NCBI RefSeq assembly: GCF_007997155.1
Contig: NZ_VORT01000007.1
Coordinates: 1 to 64,000 of the forward strand
Source of the DNA: Aequorivita antarctica
GTDB lineage: Bacteria; Bacteroidota; Bacteroidia; Flavobacteriales; Flavobacteriaceae
Length of the DNA stretch: 64,000 nucleotides
Reading direction: 5' to 3'
The first letter of the stretch is position 1; the number at the start of each line of letters is the position of its first letter. The translations under genes were made by a program, and so were the position numbers. Shown piece after piece: positions 36,293-45,946 of the stretch. The notes beneath the pieces were generated by a model, which did not search any database, was not told where the DNA came from, and saw only the letters and a program-made list of their open reading frames with translations.

Positions 36293-38029
36293 CTACCAAT
36301 CAAACTTATAGGTAACCCCAGCCAATCCTTGAATGCCCTGAACGGGGTAATTCATCCATTTTTCGTAATTGTCTCCAAAAAGGTTGCTTCCTTTTACAAA
36401 AACTGAAAGTCTCTCTGTAAATCTGTAACCAAAGCTTAAGTTGGCATCTACATAGCCATCCAGTGTAATTTCTTGATTGATGGAATTTCCGAAAGGATCA
36501 TTATTGTAAACTAAATCTTTCCGCTCTCCCACATAAAACAGAGAAGCACCGCCATACAATTTTTCGGTAATGTTGAAATTTGAAAATACCGAAGCTTTTA
36601 AATCTGGCAAGTTCCACGCTTCATTTTGCAAATTTGTGCTATAATTATAATAGTTGGCGTCGATCCCCAAAGTAAATTTATCTGAAACCTCCACTTTTAA
36701 TTCTGCGAAAAAAGCAAGTGTGTTCACATCGTCATAAACCACGTTGAAAGAATTTCCGTATTCATATCCTTTAAAATTTGGGTTGTAAATCTTTAAGGGA
36801 TTCATTTGAAAAAGAGAACGATTTTCATCTTTTCCGTAAGAAGCCCTCACGTTGTAGGCTACAGAATTTGAAATTTTCCCTTTAATTCCACCGAAACCTT
36901 CGTACAATTTTTTCGTCGGAACAATATTTAAAGTAGGCGAAACAAATGGGTTTTCTTCCTTTAAATTATAATATGAATTCTGCTGAAGCCCGCCTTCTGC
37001 CCCTCCGTAAACAATCACGGTCTCATCCAGCAACCGGTAAGAAGCATTCAATCTCGGATATAAAGAAAAATCGGTATCACTATTTTCGGAATCCAAACTT
37101 ATATAGCCCGCAACCCCCAATGAAACGCTAAGATCGTCATTTACAAAAGTAATGGACGGCACCAATCCCACGTTTAAATAACTGTATTTAATATCGGAAG
37201 TGTTCGTGTAATTTCTGTCAAAACTTCCGCTTAAATAATCAATATCGCCATCTACTTTCAAAGTTAAGTTTTCCAATGGAAAGGAAAACTCAGGCTTCAA
37301 CGTGGCATTAATTTCCGAAGAAGAAAACGCATCGCCCAAATAGCGAATATTCACAGCAGCCCTTTCGAAAAAAGAATCGTCCAACGCAATGCTCCCACCT
37401 GCATAACCACTGAAATACATTTGCAACGGATCAATATCCGCAATCACGTTTTCGGGATATGTTACGTAATCTTCGGGCAAACCGTACCAATTGTAAATTT
37501 GGTGTTCCACGCCTGCGTCAAGTCTGTAAGTTGCATCTTTTTGTCTGCTTGTGTAATTCGCATCTAGGCTAGTATCGTAATATTTGTTGTCCAGTTTAAC
37601 ATCTTTTATATCGCCCTGTGAAGAATTGTGCCGAAAGAAAAATCCAGCGTTATCGGTACGACTGATTTCAAAATTGCTGTAAAATTCGCCTAAAATGGAA
37701 GTGTAATTTCCGAAACCAAGCGTTGCGTAGTTATCATACAATTTTATGGGTTTTGCTTTTTCAACCGTAGCTGCCTTTCCTTTTGCTGGCGTAAAAGTTG
37801 AAGCTACCGGAACCGAGAAAATACTGTATTTCACCTCCTTTTTTGTAGTGGAAATAGAATCGTTCAACGAAGGAGTTTCCTTCACTTTGAAGGCGTCCGA
37901 AATTGTGGGCGTATATGGTTTCACTATATTTACAACCTCAGGGTCGAGTTCTTTTTCTTGCGAAAACATCGAGAAATTGAACAATACAATTGTTGCGAAT
38001 GAAAATAATACTATGCGTTTCTTTGACAT
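36293..38029 (-). CDS. Outer-membrane beta-barrel protein
   Basis: A 578-residue protein with a signal peptide (FATIVLFNFSMFSQ). A short linker rich in proline (VVNIVKPYTPTISDAFKVKE) is followed by many alternating strands ending in GVTYKFDW, the aromatic C-terminus typical of barrels. It resembles the barrel of TonB-dependent receptors, but no plug domain or TonB box is visible. It lies 31 bases after the giant TPR protein gene and is probably co-transcribed with it. This pair is conserved in Flavobacteriia as far as I recall. Function unknown; a role in envelope assembly or transport is inference. Confidence 0.82.
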   Translation of the reverse strand: MSKKRIVLFSFATIVLFNFSMFSQEKELDPEVVNIVKPYTPTISDAFKVKETPSLNDSISTTKKEVKYSIFSVPVASTFTPAKGKAATVEKAKPIKLYDNYATLGFGNYTSILGEFYSNFEISRTDNAGFFFRHNSSQGDIKDVKLDNKYYDTSLDANYTSRQKDATYRLDAGVEHQIYNWYGLPEDYVTYPENVIADIDPLQMYFSGYAGGSIALDDSFFERAAVNIRYLGDAFSSSEINATLKPEFSFPLENLTLKVDGDIDYLSGSFDRNYTNTSDIKYSYLNVGLVPSITFVNDDLSVSLGVAGYISLDSENSDTDFSLYPRLNASYRLLDETVIVYGGAEGGLQQNSYYNLKEENPFVSPTLNIVPTKKLYEGFGGIKGKISNSVAYNVRASYGKDENRSLFQMNPLKIYNPNFKGYEYGNSFNVVYDDVNTLAFFAELKVEVSDKFTLGIDANYYNYSTNLQNEAWNLPDLKASVFSNFNITEKLYGGASLFYVGERKDLVYNNDPFGNSINQEITLDGYVDANLSFGYRFTERLSVFVKGSNLFGDNYEKWMNYPVQGIQGLAGVTYKFDW

Positions 38030-38060
38030 ATTTATAGTAATATCGTTTTAAAATAATTGC

Positions 38061-41000
38061 TTAGTTTCCGCCTGTTTCAACGGAAGAATTGGTTTTTGCT
38101 TCTGCATTTTTGATTACGGCCAATTCTGTTTTTGCTTCCTCAACTACATCTGGATAATCAGTGAAGTTTTTGGTCACACTTTCCAAAATGTACGTTGCTT
38201 GGTATGCATCTTTCAATGCGTAAAAATTCTTTGCCATTAGTACTAAACCTTTGGCGCCGTATAATTTATAACCGGAATAATCCTTCGCCAATTTCTGTAC
38301 GGAAGCATTTGAGCCTTCATAATTTCTTTCTTTATTTTTGAAGTAAGCATCGTAATAAAGCGCTTCGGCAGCAAGTTGGCCGGTTGCAATTTTCTGCACT
38401 TCCGCATATGCTGTTTTGGCTTTTGCTTCGTTATTCGTTTTCATCGCAGAACGGGCGATTATTACTTGTGCGTCGCTTTTTATTGAATTGTCAATTTTTG
38501 AATTCTGAAGCACTTTTTCGGCATAATTTACTGCTTCGGCATATTGTTTCAATTCATATGAAGCCTTCATACTATTGGTTTGCGCGAAGATGATATTCTG
38601 TGGAAAATCTGCTTCGGCTTCCAAACGCGTTAAATATTTCAACCCATTTTGGTAATCTTTTTTACCTAAATACAATTCTGAAATGCGGGCCAAAGCTTGT
38701 TCTGTAAATTCACTTCGTTCGCGATTTACAACATATTCAAAATGCGGAATGGCTTGATCTGCCTTTGTGTCTGCGAAATAAATTTGCCCTAAATAGAAAT
38801 GTGCATTCAATGCATGCTGTCCATTTGGAAATTGCTTCAAATAATCCTCAAAACGGCCCTGTGCCTGCGATTGTTTATTTTCTAAATATGGTTGCTCTGC
38901 TGCTAAATAAGCTGCATCGTCTAGTTCTGTATCGCCCACTTGCACGTAATCCAAGGTTTTTACCCAACGCGCATATTCGTCAACATTTCCCTGATCTATA
39001 TAAATAATTTTTGCCGAAGAAACAGCTTGTAACGCTTCTGCCGTTGAGGGAAAATCCTTCGCCACTCTTTTGAAAATAGCCAGTGCTTCGTTACTTTTTC
39101 CGGTGTTCTCATAAATCAATGCTTTTTTCAGCAAAGCTTTTGAAACGAAACTGCTGTTTGGAATGTCCCGGACCATTTGATCATAAGCCGAAATTGCCTC
39201 ATTCGTTTTGTTTTGCGCGACGTAGGTATTTCCCAATTCATACAATGCATCGTCGCGGTAAACTGATTTTGGATATTTTTTAACGAAAGAAATAAGTTCC
39301 TCAATTTTTTTATCGCTTCTATCCACAAAACCATAGCTGATAGCTTTTTGAAATTCTGCATAATCATTATCGCCACCCAATTCATTCGCAGCGTTGTAAT
39401 TTTCCATCGCAGGCCAGTATTGGCTTGTTACAAAATAACTGTCGCCCAAACGTAGATAAGCATCCTTTTTACGGACTGTTTCAGCGGAAGACGAGCCAAC
39501 ATAACTTTTGAAATTGCTAATCGCATCTGGATAATTTTTAAGCTTGAATTGGTTGTAAGCCAAATTGTATTTCAAATTTTTATTTTCTGAAGTGTTTTGC
39601 GATCCAGGCATCTGTGCAAACTTTTTATAACCAGCCAATGATTTTTCAAAATTTGAAAGTTGGTAATCGCTTTCCGCTTTCCAATAGGTAGCGCGGGCTG
39701 CAAAACTTGGGTCTTGCGATTCTTTCATGCTTTTATCAAAAAACAAAATGGCTTCGTTGTAATTTGCTTCGTTGTAAAGTTCAATTCCCCAGTAAAATGC
39801 TACTTTTTGATAGGCCGCTTTGTCTGCAAAATTTTTGTTGTTTTCCAACAAATTTAATGCTTCCTTATAATTTTTTGAAGTGATATAACTATCAATCAAC
39901 AATTTTTTCAGCTCGTCGTTATTGGCGCTGTTGGGGTATTTCTCAATAAACGAAAGCAAAACCTGCGGTGTGCTTTTATAACTGTTCCCTATTTCATAGC
40001 TCAATTTTGCATAATTCAAATAAGCATCTTCCTGAATTTCGGCACTGAAATCCATTTCCGAAGCATTTTTAAAAGCATTCAACGCTTCCTGTTTTTTATC
40101 GAGTTTCAAATAACTTTCCGCCAAGTGATAGTATGCATTTTGGGCAACAGCATTCTTCCCATCCACAATTTTGTTGAACTCGCCGATGGCACTTTCATAA
40201 TCCCCTTCTTTATAATAGGCATAGCCCAATTGGTAATAATCTGTATTGTTCCACTTGCCGCGTGTGCCTTTATATTCTTTTAAATATGGAATCGCTTCAG
40301 CATATTGACCTAGGTTGAAATAACTTTCCCCGATAATTTTTGAAAGCTGACTTTGTTCCTGCGGATTACTTTTGCTGAACTGCTCCTTCCCCATATCGAT
40401 AGCCTTTTCGAAATTGCCAAGCTTAAAATTCATATCGGCTTGGTAGTAACTAAGATCTTCGGAATAGCGCTCCTCCCCTTTTACTTCTTCAAAGTTTTTG
40501 TTTGCTTCTTCGTAATCATCCCCTTCGTAGGCTATAAACCCCAAATAATATTTCGCCTGTGAACCGTATTTCTGTGAAGTGGAAACTTTATTGAAATAGC
40601 TTTTAGCGTCGTCATACCTTTTCGCCTTGAAATTTGCGTAACCGTTATTGAAGTTGAAACGTTCCTGCTCGCTTCTACTTAAACTTCCGGCGTCCACTTT
40701 ATCGTACCACTTTTGGGCATGAGAATATTTTCCATTTTCGAAATAAAAATTGGCAACGTCTATAAATGCCGAATTTCGTTTTAAACTCGTGGGGTATTTC
40801 TCCACAAATTCCTCCATCAACTGGTCGGCATCCTGTTGGTTCAAGCGCACGGCGGCGTTGGCAATGTAGTAAGCACAATCGCTCTGCACGGTTTCGTCAC
40901 TGGTGTTGCTTTTTATTTTGTCGAAAAGGCTTTGTGCAGCTAAAAATTGTCCGTTATTATAGAGTTCTAATGCCTGATTGAACTCAGCAAGGTCATTGGT

Positions 41001-41078
41001 AAATGCTGCGGTTTGCTGCGAAAGCGATGAAAATGAAAGAAATAGAAAAAGCGAAAAGACAAGAAAATTCTTTATCAT
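38061..41078 (-). CDS. Giant exported tetratricopeptide-repeat protein
   Basis: A 1005-residue protein with a signal peptide (FLFLSFSSLSQQ) and TPR-like helical repeats along almost its whole length. Typical units are AIPYLKEYKG, YQLGYAYYKEGDYESAIGEF and YYHLAESYLKLDKKQEALNAF. There is no catalytic motif. Such scaffolds hold protein complexes together in the periplasm. Its tight link to the downstream barrel protein suggests the two form an envelope complex. The C-terminal end (KTNSSVETGGN) is short and disordered. The 229-base region upstream holds its leader and that of the divergent secreted protein. Confidence 0.85.
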   Translation of the reverse strand: MIKNFLVFSLFLFLSFSSLSQQTAAFTNDLAEFNQALELYNNGQFLAAQSLFDKIKSNTSDETVQSDCAYYIANAAVRLNQQDADQLMEEFVEKYPTSLKRNSAFIDVANFYFENGKYSHAQKWYDKVDAGSLSRSEQERFNFNNGYANFKAKRYDDAKSYFNKVSTSQKYGSQAKYYLGFIAYEGDDYEEANKNFEEVKGEERYSEDLSYYQADMNFKLGNFEKAIDMGKEQFSKSNPQEQSQLSKIIGESYFNLGQYAEAIPYLKEYKGTRGKWNNTDYYQLGYAYYKEGDYESAIGEFNKIVDGKNAVAQNAYYHLAESYLKLDKKQEALNAFKNASEMDFSAEIQEDAYLNYAKLSYEIGNSYKSTPQVLLSFIEKYPNSANNDELKKLLIDSYITSKNYKEALNLLENNKNFADKAAYQKVAFYWGIELYNEANYNEAILFFDKSMKESQDPSFAARATYWKAESDYQLSNFEKSLAGYKKFAQMPGSQNTSENKNLKYNLAYNQFKLKNYPDAISNFKSYVGSSSAETVRKKDAYLRLGDSYFVTSQYWPAMENYNAANELGGDNDYAEFQKAISYGFVDRSDKKIEELISFVKKYPKSVYRDDALYELGNTYVAQNKTNEAISAYDQMVRDIPNSSFVSKALLKKALIYENTGKSNEALAIFKRVAKDFPSTAEALQAVSSAKIIYIDQGNVDEYARWVKTLDYVQVGDTELDDAAYLAAEQPYLENKQSQAQGRFEDYLKQFPNGQHALNAHFYLGQIYFADTKADQAIPHFEYVVNRERSEFTEQALARISELYLGKKDYQNGLKYLTRLEAEADFPQNIIFAQTNSMKASYELKQYAEAVNYAEKVLQNSKIDNSIKSDAQVIIARSAMKTNNEAKAKTAYAEVQKIATGQLAAEALYYDAYFKNKERNYEGSNASVQKLAKDYSGYKLYGAKGLVLMAKNFYALKDAYQATYILESVTKNFTDYPDVVEEAKTELAVIKNAEAKTNSSVETGGN

Positions 41079-41307
41079 TATTTACAGTTTTTGTGGCGTA
41101 AAGATATTTAACTTTAAATGTAGCTTTCGGCGATACTGTAAATTTTTAAGGTTTAATTAACGAATGGTTTTTTGGTGGATTTTCTTTGAATGATAACGCT
41201 TCAAAAGCGGAATAAGTATAAACTTCTGCAACAGATTTTAACATAGCAAGAATCTCTTTCAAAAAATACCGTAATTTTAAAACTTCATAATTTCTAAAAA
41301 CATTGTA

Positions 41308-41766
41308 ATGAACAGATTATTAATTTTCTCCATTATATTATTTTCTATTTCCGCAACAGCCCAACGCAATCCCTTTAAGAATCTTTCGGAAAAAGATGGC
41401 AAAATCGGTATCGGAACCAGTTTACCTGATGAGCTTTTGACCGTAAAAGGAAAAATACATACCCAAGAAGTATTAGTAGATTTAGATGGCGCCGTGGCAC
41501 CCGATTATGTATTTGAAAACTATTTCACAGGTTTTTCAGAAGCAATGCCGGAATACCGATTGATTTCTTTGGAAGAACTGGAAACGTTTTTAAAAGAAAA
41601 CAACCATTTACCAAATGTCCCTTCAGCCAAAATGATGCTTCATGATGGAATTTCACTGAAAGAAATGAATTTGGTTTTGCTCCAGAAAATTGAGGAATTG
41701 ACGCTTTATACACTTCAGCAGCAAAAGGAAATTGATGCTTTAAAAGAAAAAATTTCAGAAAAATAA
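41308..41766 (+). CDS. Small secreted protein with a tail-fibre-like coiled-coil end
   Basis: This 152-residue protein starts with a signal peptide (LIFSIILFSISATAQ). The motif GKIGIGTSLPDELLTVKGKIHT is typical of the repetitive stalks of Bacteroidota secreted proteins. The end (LEELETFLKENNHLPNVPSA ... EMNLVLLQKIEELTLYTLQQ) matches the short C-terminal segments that follow such stalks and forms a coiled coil. It is much shorter than usual, with essentially no repetitive stalk, so it may be a minimal form. Function unknown. It precedes ftsE by about 100 bases. Confidence 0.75.
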   Translation: MNRLLIFSIILFSISATAQRNPFKNLSEKDGKIGIGTSLPDELLTVKGKIHTQEVLVDLDGAVAPDYVFENYFTGFSEAMPEYRLISLEELETFLKENNHLPNVPSAKMMLHDGISLKEMNLVLLQKIEELTLYTLQQQKEIDALKEKISEK

Positions 41767-41863
41767 ATAAGTTAGGAGTATTCAGTTGCAGTTGGCAGTA
41801 TTTCAATTTACTTTTGAAATCGAAATCCACAATCATAAATCGTCAAGCTAAAACCTAAAACCC

Positions 41864-42547
41864 ATGGCCGATAATGTATTATTTTTAAAAGACGCTTCAA
41901 TTTTTCAAGGAGAGAATTTAGTTCTTTCTGATGTTTCCGTTTCTGTAGAAAAGGGTGAATTTGTTTATTTGATTGGGAAAACTGGAACTGGGAAAAGTAG
42001 TTTTATGAAAACACTTTACGGCGATCTTCCACTTCAAGAAGGCGAAGGGAATATTGTGGGTTACGATTTGGCGACCTTAAAAGAAAACGACATCCCTTTT
42101 TTAAGAAGAAAACTAGGTGTTATTTTTCAGGATTTTAAATTATTGAACGACCGAACAGTAAGTGACAACTTGCGTTTTGTTCTTACCGCAACTGGCTGGA
42201 AAGACAAAGCTGCAATGGAAAGCAAAATTAACGAAGTGCTTGACAAAGTTGATATGAAAACCAAAGCGTTCAAATATCCATACCAACTTTCGGGCGGCGA
42301 ACAACAGCGTGTTGCCATTGCACGTGCACTTTTAAACGATCCAGAGTTAATCCTAGCAGATGAGCCAACCGGAAATCTCGACCCACAGACAAGTGTGGAA
42401 GTAATGGAAGTGCTACGCGAAATAAACAAAAACGGAAACACTATTTTAATGGCAACGCACGATTATGCGCTACTGTTGAAATATCCTTCAAAAACTTTAA
42501 AATGTGATGAAAATCAGATTTTTGAAGTTGTCCAGAAAACGGTATAA
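41864..42547 (+). CDS. ftsE: Cell-division ABC transporter ATPase FtsE
   Basis: This 227-residue cytosolic ATPase, with the membrane protein FtsX, activates cell-wall hydrolases at the division site. Walker A is GKTGTGKSS (about residues 37-45), the signature is [16 protein letters not shown], Walker B is LILADEPTG, and the switch histidine is in MATHDY. No ftsX is adjacent, which is usual in this group. LolD-like ATPases are similar, so the symbol rests on overall similarity and typical genome placement. Confidence 0.87.
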   Translation: MADNVLFLKDASIFQGENLVLSDVSVSVEKGEFVYLIGKTGTGKSSFMKTLYGDLPLQEGEGNIVGYDLATLKENDIPFLRRKLGVIFQDFKLLNDRTVSDNLRFVLTATGWKDKAAMESKINEVLDKVDMKTKAFKYPYQLSGGEQQRVAIARALLNDPELILADEPTGNLDPQTSVEVMEVLREINKNGNTILMATHDYALLLKYPSKTLKCDENQIFEVVQKTV

Positions 42548-42570
42548 AGGTTTCTTGTTTATAAAAGAAG

Positions 42571-44205
42571 TTAATCTTTCAAAACGCTGGGGTCCCTGAG
42601 TTGCAGCTCACATTCTTTCTTGAGCGACGGATCAATTTTTAAATGAATTTTTCCTTTTGCGTTTGGCTTTAAAACCGTGTTTTTTGCAATAGTTATTCTT
42701 TTTCGGGAAGTTAACTCCAAGTTGGAATCTTCTGTAAATTCCTGGTTTTGCATCAACACTTCAGAAATAGCCGTGAGCTTAAAATCCCATCGGCTGAAAC
42801 GCTGGTTCTCAATTTTCACTCTTTCCTTTTCGGCGAACATATCAAAAACCATTTTTACGGCGCGCCCTGTATTCAACATTCCAGAGCCATACAGTCCCGC
42901 ATAAGGTTTGTTGGGTTCTACATCGTCAATATTGGTAGAAGTAAACTTAATAATGCTTTCCACTTCTTCAGCCGGAAGGCACGGATAGAGCGAAAACATA
43001 AGCCCGATCGTCCCCGTAACCAATGGTGCAACACTAGAAGTTTGATTAAATTGTGTTGTTTCAACTTTGTTATCCAGCTTAAGTTTCCCATAACGAAAAA
43101 GACCTGTTCCGGGGGCGACAATATCTATTGATGTATTCAGATTGCTTATACTAATTGGGTAAAGAGAAGGAGTTTGAGTAGTGTCGTTATTTTTAAAACC
43201 GCCAGTTTGGCCTACGTAATTGCGAATGTCTTTTATATAATAGATTTCTTTATCTTTCAAATATTGGATGTTTTCTGAAAAATGTTCATATCTGTGAGAT
43301 GCTGAAGACACCGCTATCACTTTATCATAGCCACCTGGATAGTAAATTTTTTTTCCATCGGATTTGGAAAAAGCGATATTATGTCCAACGGCCACTACTA
43401 CAGTACCATTGTCCATCATTTCATAAATAGCCGCTTGTGCTGTTTCGTAGTATCGCGAGATTCCCCAACTGCAATTGATAACCTTCACACCCATTTTGGA
43501 AAGTTCTACTAACTGCTCCAATGTATTTAAGTGCCTATAGTTGGTAGCATAAATACTGCAATCATAGCAAACCCCAGGAATTCCATACCCATTATCACCT
43601 TGGCCTGCGGCAGTTTCCGCAACCGAAAAGCCATGTCCATTTACCAAAAGGGATTTCCGTACAATTTTACTTTTACCTTCAAACTCTTTGTCATCGGGTT
43701 CTATGGAACCATCAGAGATGCCAATAACAATATCTCGCGAACCAGTAGTGTAATACCACGCCTTAGGTACTTCTAAAAAATCGAGATAGTCTAAATTTAC
43801 CTGTGCTCCCAAGTTTTCACCAATGGTGCTGGTAAGTCCATAGTCATTGGGTTCAAATATTTTTTTGTCTTCGTCGGCAATCAGTTCACCGAATTCAAAA
43901 AGATGGGACATATTTTGCAATAAATCAGTCATCAAAGCTTCATTATCTGCAACAACAAAAAAAGTCTTTTTCAGGTTTTGTTTCTTGGCATGTTTCCACG
44001 TTTTCTTGAAAATTTTAATTTTATAATTTTTCAAAGCTGCTTTTAATCTGGCATCATTACCTGAATATTTCAAATAGTCTCCGTTTTTTTCAAAGGGAGG
44101 TACAAAAGAAGTGTCGCGAGCACGAAGATAAAACCAAGCCTCCGTTTGTGCAATAACTGAAAATGAGGAAAGAATAATAAATAAGAGTAGTAATGAAATT
44201 CGCAA
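42571..44205 (-). CDS. Exported subtilisin-like (S8) serine peptidase
   Basis: A 544-residue protein with a signal peptide (LLLLFIILSSFSVIAQ). The catalytic triad can be placed as D165 (VIGISDGSIEP), H191 (VNGHGFSVAETAAG) and S390 (NQTSSVAPLVTG). The oxyanion asparagine is probably N276 in AVGHNIAFS. All four motifs deviate from the standard forms (HGTHVAG, GTSMAAP), so this is a divergent family member. A beta-type C-terminal domain of about 100 residues follows the catalytic domain. No type IX sorting signal is obvious. It is convergent with ftsE. Confidence 0.88.
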   Translation of the reverse strand: MRISLLLLFIILSSFSVIAQTEAWFYLRARDTSFVPPFEKNGDYLKYSGNDARLKAALKNYKIKIFKKTWKHAKKQNLKKTFFVVADNEALMTDLLQNMSHLFEFGELIADEDKKIFEPNDYGLTSTIGENLGAQVNLDYLDFLEVPKAWYYTTGSRDIVIGISDGSIEPDDKEFEGKSKIVRKSLLVNGHGFSVAETAAGQGDNGYGIPGVCYDCSIYATNYRHLNTLEQLVELSKMGVKVINCSWGISRYYETAQAAIYEMMDNGTVVVAVGHNIAFSKSDGKKIYYPGGYDKVIAVSSASHRYEHFSENIQYLKDKEIYYIKDIRNYVGQTGGFKNNDTTQTPSLYPISISNLNTSIDIVAPGTGLFRYGKLKLDNKVETTQFNQTSSVAPLVTGTIGLMFSLYPCLPAEEVESIIKFTSTNIDDVEPNKPYAGLYGSGMLNTGRAVKMVFDMFAEKERVKIENQRFSRWDFKLTAISEVLMQNQEFTEDSNLELTSRKRITIAKNTVLKPNAKGKIHLKIDPSLKKECELQLRDPSVLKD

Positions 44206-44284
44206 GGCAGATTCTTTTTTACAAGGTAATTGTTTTTTTCAAAATGAAGTAGACCAAAAATAGACAAAAAGATTCAAGATATAA

Positions 44285-44320
44285 TTTGTTCCATATCCTA
44301 AAAAGATTGCTGTATTTTAG
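44285..44320 (+). promoter_or_regulatory. Candidate promoter of the first glycan-locus genes
   Basis: TTTG at 44285-44288 and TATTTTAG at 44313-44320 (24 bases apart) resemble the Bacteroidota promoter. The start would be nearly at the ATG at 44325, giving a leaderless mRNA. Confidence 0.4.
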
Positions 44321-44324
44321 CAAC

Positions 44325-45053
44325 ATGTACCAGACCCTGAAAAAATTTGCGCTTTCTGTTGTTCCGCGTAAATTCCTTATTGAAAATGAGGTTTTTTTAC
44401 GAGCCATTTTTGCCTTTCATCTTCGTGGAAATAAATATGAATGTACCGTTTGTGGTCATGGACTTAAAAAGTTCATCCCGATTCCTGATGGCGACTTGCT
44501 TTGCCCTTTTTGCGGAAGCCGTTCACGAACCCGAAGACTCTATTCATTTATTAACGAGAATGATTTAATCCACGGAAAGGCACTTCATTTTTCGCCTTCG
44601 CGAAGTGTTTACAGATTGTTGAAGAAAAACCCAAACATTACTTATTTCAGTACTGATTTCGAAGATGAATTTCTTGCCGATTATCGCTATGACATTACCC
44701 AAATTCCTCTGGAGAACAATTTTTTTGATCTGATAATCTGCTATCATATTTTGGAGCATATTGAAGACGACAAAAAAGCTATGGAAGAATTGTACCGCGT
44801 CTTAAGGCCTAATGGTACCTGTATAATTCAAACTCCATTTAAAGAGGGAGACATTTACGAAGGTTTTTCGAAAAAAACCCCAGAAGAAAGGCTAGAAGCC
44901 TTCGGACAGGAAGACCACGTGCGCATCTATTCTTTGCAAACATTGCAGAATAGATTGAAAGAAAATGGTTTTCAGAATGTAGAAATCAAAACTTTTCCAA
45001 CAAATAAACGTTACGGGTTTATGGAAGAAACTGTATTGATCGCAAAGAAATGA
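44325..45053 (+). CDS. SAM-dependent methyltransferase with zinc-ribbon-like N-terminus
   Basis: About 242 residues from the ATG at 44325; an upstream ATG at 44286 would lie in the promoter. A cysteine pair (CTVCG) and a second pair (CPFCG), 24 residues apart, precede the methyltransferase fold and probably bind zinc. The class I motifs are weak in the first strand (KALHFSPS), but the signature FDLIICYHILEHIEDDKKAM is clear and LRPNGTCIIQTP follows. The gene overlaps the next glycosyltransferase by four bases, so it likely modifies a glycan. Substrate unknown. Confidence 0.85.
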   Translation: MYQTLKKFALSVVPRKFLIENEVFLRAIFAFHLRGNKYECTVCGHGLKKFIPIPDGDLLCPFCGSRSRTRRLYSFINENDLIHGKALHFSPSRSVYRLLKKNPNITYFSTDFEDEFLADYRYDITQIPLENNFFDLIICYHILEHIEDDKKAMEELYRVLRPNGTCIIQTPFKEGDIYEGFSKKTPEERLEAFGQEDHVRIYSLQTLQNRLKENGFQNVEIKTFPTNKRYGFMEETVLIAKK

Positions 45054-45946
45054 TTTCAATCCTCATCCCAACATATAATTACATCGTTTTTTCATTGGCA
45101 GAAAACTTGCAAAAGCAATGTGAAAATGCAAATATTCCCTATGAAATTTTGGTTTTGGATGATGCTTCAACAGCTAAAAAATCTTTGGAAGATAATTCAA
45201 AAATAAATTCATTGAAGCATTGCAGTTTTCAGGTTTTAGGCGAAAACATCGGTAGAAGTAAAATCCGTAATCTGTTGGCTGAGAAAGCAAATTTTGATTG
45301 GCTTCTTTTTCTCGATGCAGATACTTTTCCTTCAAATTCAGAATTTATAGCAAAGTATTTGACGGCTTTTTCAAATGAAGTTTCCGTTATTTTTGGTGGG
45401 ATTGAGTACCCGAAAAACAAGTCAGAAAATTTCAGTTTAAGGCATAAATATGGTTCAGAACGCGAAAGTCTGCCGCTGGTAGAACGCCTTAAAATTCCAT
45501 ACCGAAGTTTTATAACAATGGGATTTGCCATTAAAAAAGAAGTTTTTCAAAAGATAAAATTCAACGAAAAGCTATCTGGCTATGGTTATGAAGATTCGGT
45601 TTTTGGGTATGAACTTCAAAAAAACAACATTTCATTGCTACATATTGAAAACCCCGTAATTCATTTGAATTTGGAATCCAATGAAGATTTTATAAAAAAA
45701 TCGAATTTGGCGCTTCAAAATTTATTGAATTTTTACAAATCTGGTGTAATTGACGTCGAAACGGTAAAGATTCTAAAAACATACCAAAAGCTTAAAAGCT
45801 ATAATCTACTCTTTGCTGCGCGTTGGTTTTTCAATATTTCAGAAGAAAAACTGCTTAAAAACCTGAATTCACCAAAACCTTCTCTTTTCCTTTTTGATTT
45901 GTACCGCTTGGGTTATCTTAGTTCTTTAAAATCAAGAGATGCCTAA
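45050..45946 (+). CDS. Family 2 glycosyltransferase
   Basis: This 298-residue GT-A enzyme has the nucleotide-sugar site at ISILIPTYNY, VLDDAS and the DxD motif in LFLDADTFPS. An acceptor-side motif is GYGYEDSVFGYEL. No membrane helix is seen. The start overlaps the methyltransferase stop (ATGA) and the next glycosyltransferase overlaps its end by eight bases, so the three genes form one unit. The sugar transferred is unknown. Confidence 0.9.
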   Translation: MISILIPTYNYIVFSLAENLQKQCENANIPYEILVLDDASTAKKSLEDNSKINSLKHCSFQVLGENIGRSKIRNLLAEKANFDWLLFLDADTFPSNSEFIAKYLTAFSNEVSVIFGGIEYPKNKSENFSLRHKYGSERESLPLVERLKIPYRSFITMGFAIKKEVFQKIKFNEKLSGYGYEDSVFGYELQKNNISLLHIENPVIHLNLESNEDFIKKSNLALQNLLNFYKSGVIDVETVKILKTYQKLKSYNLLFAARWFFNISEEKLLKNLNSPKPSLFLFDLYRLGYLSSLKSRDA

